Positions 6,685 through 7,136 of a stretch of 7,136 nt of DNA are shown here, piece after piece. The translations under genes and the position numbers were made by a program. The notes under the pieces are model-generated. The model was not told the origin of the DNA. It made no database searches and saw only the letters and a list, made by a program, of their open reading frames with translations. Positions within the stretch are counted from its first letter, which is position 1. Each line of letters starts with the position of its first letter. Source of the DNA: Armatimonadota bacterium (GTDB lineage Bacteria > Cloacimonadota > Cloacimonadia > Cloacimonadales > TCS61); NCBI GenBank assembly GCA_030612605.1, contig JAUWNO010000108.1:1-7136 (forward strand), given 5' to 3'.

Positions 6685-6960
6685 ATGAAATCTATAGAAG
6701 TTGAAATACTGGGAAAAAAATATTACTTTAAAACCGATAATCCGGTAAAATTGAGAGAACATGCTGAATATCTTGATTCTCAATTGGAAGAACTCTATGA
6801 GAAGTTCAATACAATCGATCAAAACAAATTGTATGTTCTTTATTCTCTGATTTTAACTGAAAAGTATTTAGCTGAAGTTGAAAAAAACAAAATTTTAAGT
6901 CAAAGCAGCAAAAAGATTGATAATCTTTTAGATGAATTAACTATAGAAAGTGAAATATGA
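6685..6960 (+). CDS. zapA: Cell division protein ZapA
   Basis: A 91-residue protein of typical ZapA length. ZapA binds FtsZ filaments and bundles them at the midcell ring. The N-terminal beta hairpin reads IEVEILGKKYYFKTDNP, followed by LREHAEYLDSQLEELYEKF, the family's first helix. A central helix (NKLYVLYSLILTEKYLAEVEKN) then leads to a coiled-coil C-terminus used for dimer and tetramer formation. The start at ATG 6685 has only a weak ribosome binding site, but the preceding stop is 4 bases away, so re-initiation is likely. Directly after the TGA stop (6958-6960) the predicted 6S RNA stem begins, as in gammaproteobacteria where ssrS follows zapA. Confidence 0.9.
   Translation: MKSIEVEILGKKYYFKTDNPVKLREHAEYLDSQLEELYEKFNTIDQNKLYVLYSLILTEKYLAEVEKNKILSQSSKKIDNLLDELTIESEI
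6917..6947 (+). promoter_or_regulatory. Candidate promoter for 6S RNA inside zapA end
   Basis: TTGATA (6917-6922, five of six matches to TTGACA) and TATAGA (6942-6947, four of six matches to TATAAT) are 19 bases apart. Transcription would start near 6954, a few bases before the predicted 6S closing stem. The spacing is longer than ideal and the region is AT-rich, so this is tentative. 6S RNA could instead be processed from the zapA transcript. Confidence 0.3.
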
Positions 6961-7128
6961 TACCTGCAGTACTTGTGATATTATCTTTGTTTAAGAACCA
7001 ATTATTCAGAGGGAATCAAGCCATTTGTGGCGTACAAGCCGGACACGATCCGGATCTATAAAGCAAACAAGGTAGATGCCCACTTTAACGTGGGTTCCTG
7101 AAAACTATAATACACGGTACTGCGGGTT
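6961..7128 (+). ncRNA. ssrS: 6S RNA (regulator of housekeeping RNA polymerase)
   Basis: 6S RNA mimics an open promoter and sequesters the sigma70-type RNA polymerase holoenzyme in stationary phase. The ends form a long closing stem: 6962-6971 pairs with 7118-7127 (10 bp, one G-U), followed by a small irregular patch. Then 6975-6984 pairs with 7107-7115 (9 bp with one bulged A). Inside is a large open bubble (about 6985-7010 opposite 7100-7106). On its far side GGGAA (7011-7015) pairs with TTCCT (7095-7099), next to a hairpin CCCAC/GTGGG (7079-7083 with 7090-7094). This recalls the small hairpin in the E. coli central bubble. A terminal hairpin CCGGA/TCCGG closes at 7039-7053. Length, rod-with-bubble shape and position after zapA all fit 6S RNA. 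The exact ends are estimated. Confidence 0.82.
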
Positions 7129-7136
7129 TAATAAAA

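Overview
The window is an AT-rich stretch of bacterial chromosome carrying a translation and cell-division housekeeping cluster. All clearly real genes lie on the + strand. The order is transposase end, noncoding leader region, infC, a small TerB-like gene, rpmI, rplT, pheS, pheT, a small coiled-coil gene, zapA and a 6S RNA. TGA is used as a stop and strong AAGGAGG-type ribosome binding sites precede several genes. The protein sequences are those of a free-living bacterium, not an organelle or phage. The gene order and base composition fit a low-GC member of the Fibrobacteres-Chlorobi-Bacteroidetes (FCB) group or a relative such as Cloacimonadota, but this is a tentative guess from memory.

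Positions 1-720 hold the C-terminal part of an IS4-like DDE transposase, cut by the window edge. Positions 721-1208 are noncoding. They contain a perfect 10-bp inverted repeat, a CTTTGTG-type intergenic repeat, a candidate promoter and a strong intrinsic terminator hairpin just ahead of infC. That hairpin is best read as an attenuator of the ribosomal operon, because little room is left for a promoter between it and the infC ribosome binding site. An upstream segment can pair over 10 bp with its 5' arm and could act as an antiterminator.

Positions 1209-2838 encode IF-3, a TerB-like protein of unknown role, L35 and L20. The infC start is best placed at an AUU codon at 1209, the rare start codon known for infC in other bacteria. 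Positions 2895-6353 encode both subunits of phenylalanyl-tRNA synthetase (PheS and PheT). This gives the widespread infC-rpmI-rplT-pheS-pheT arrangement with one extra gene inserted.

Positions 6357-6960 encode a short coiled-coil protein and ZapA. The first may be a ZapB-like partner of the second. Directly after the zapA stop codon, about 6961-7128 folds as a long rod with a central bubble and is called here as 6S RNA (ssrS), the regulator of housekeeping RNA polymerase. The zapA-6S linkage is the same as in gammaproteobacteria.

I found no wholly new system. The least ordinary points are the putative attenuator and AUU start of infC, the TerB-like gene inside the IF-3/L35/L20 operon, the ZapB-like/ZapA/6S block, and the cysteine quartet in PheS.
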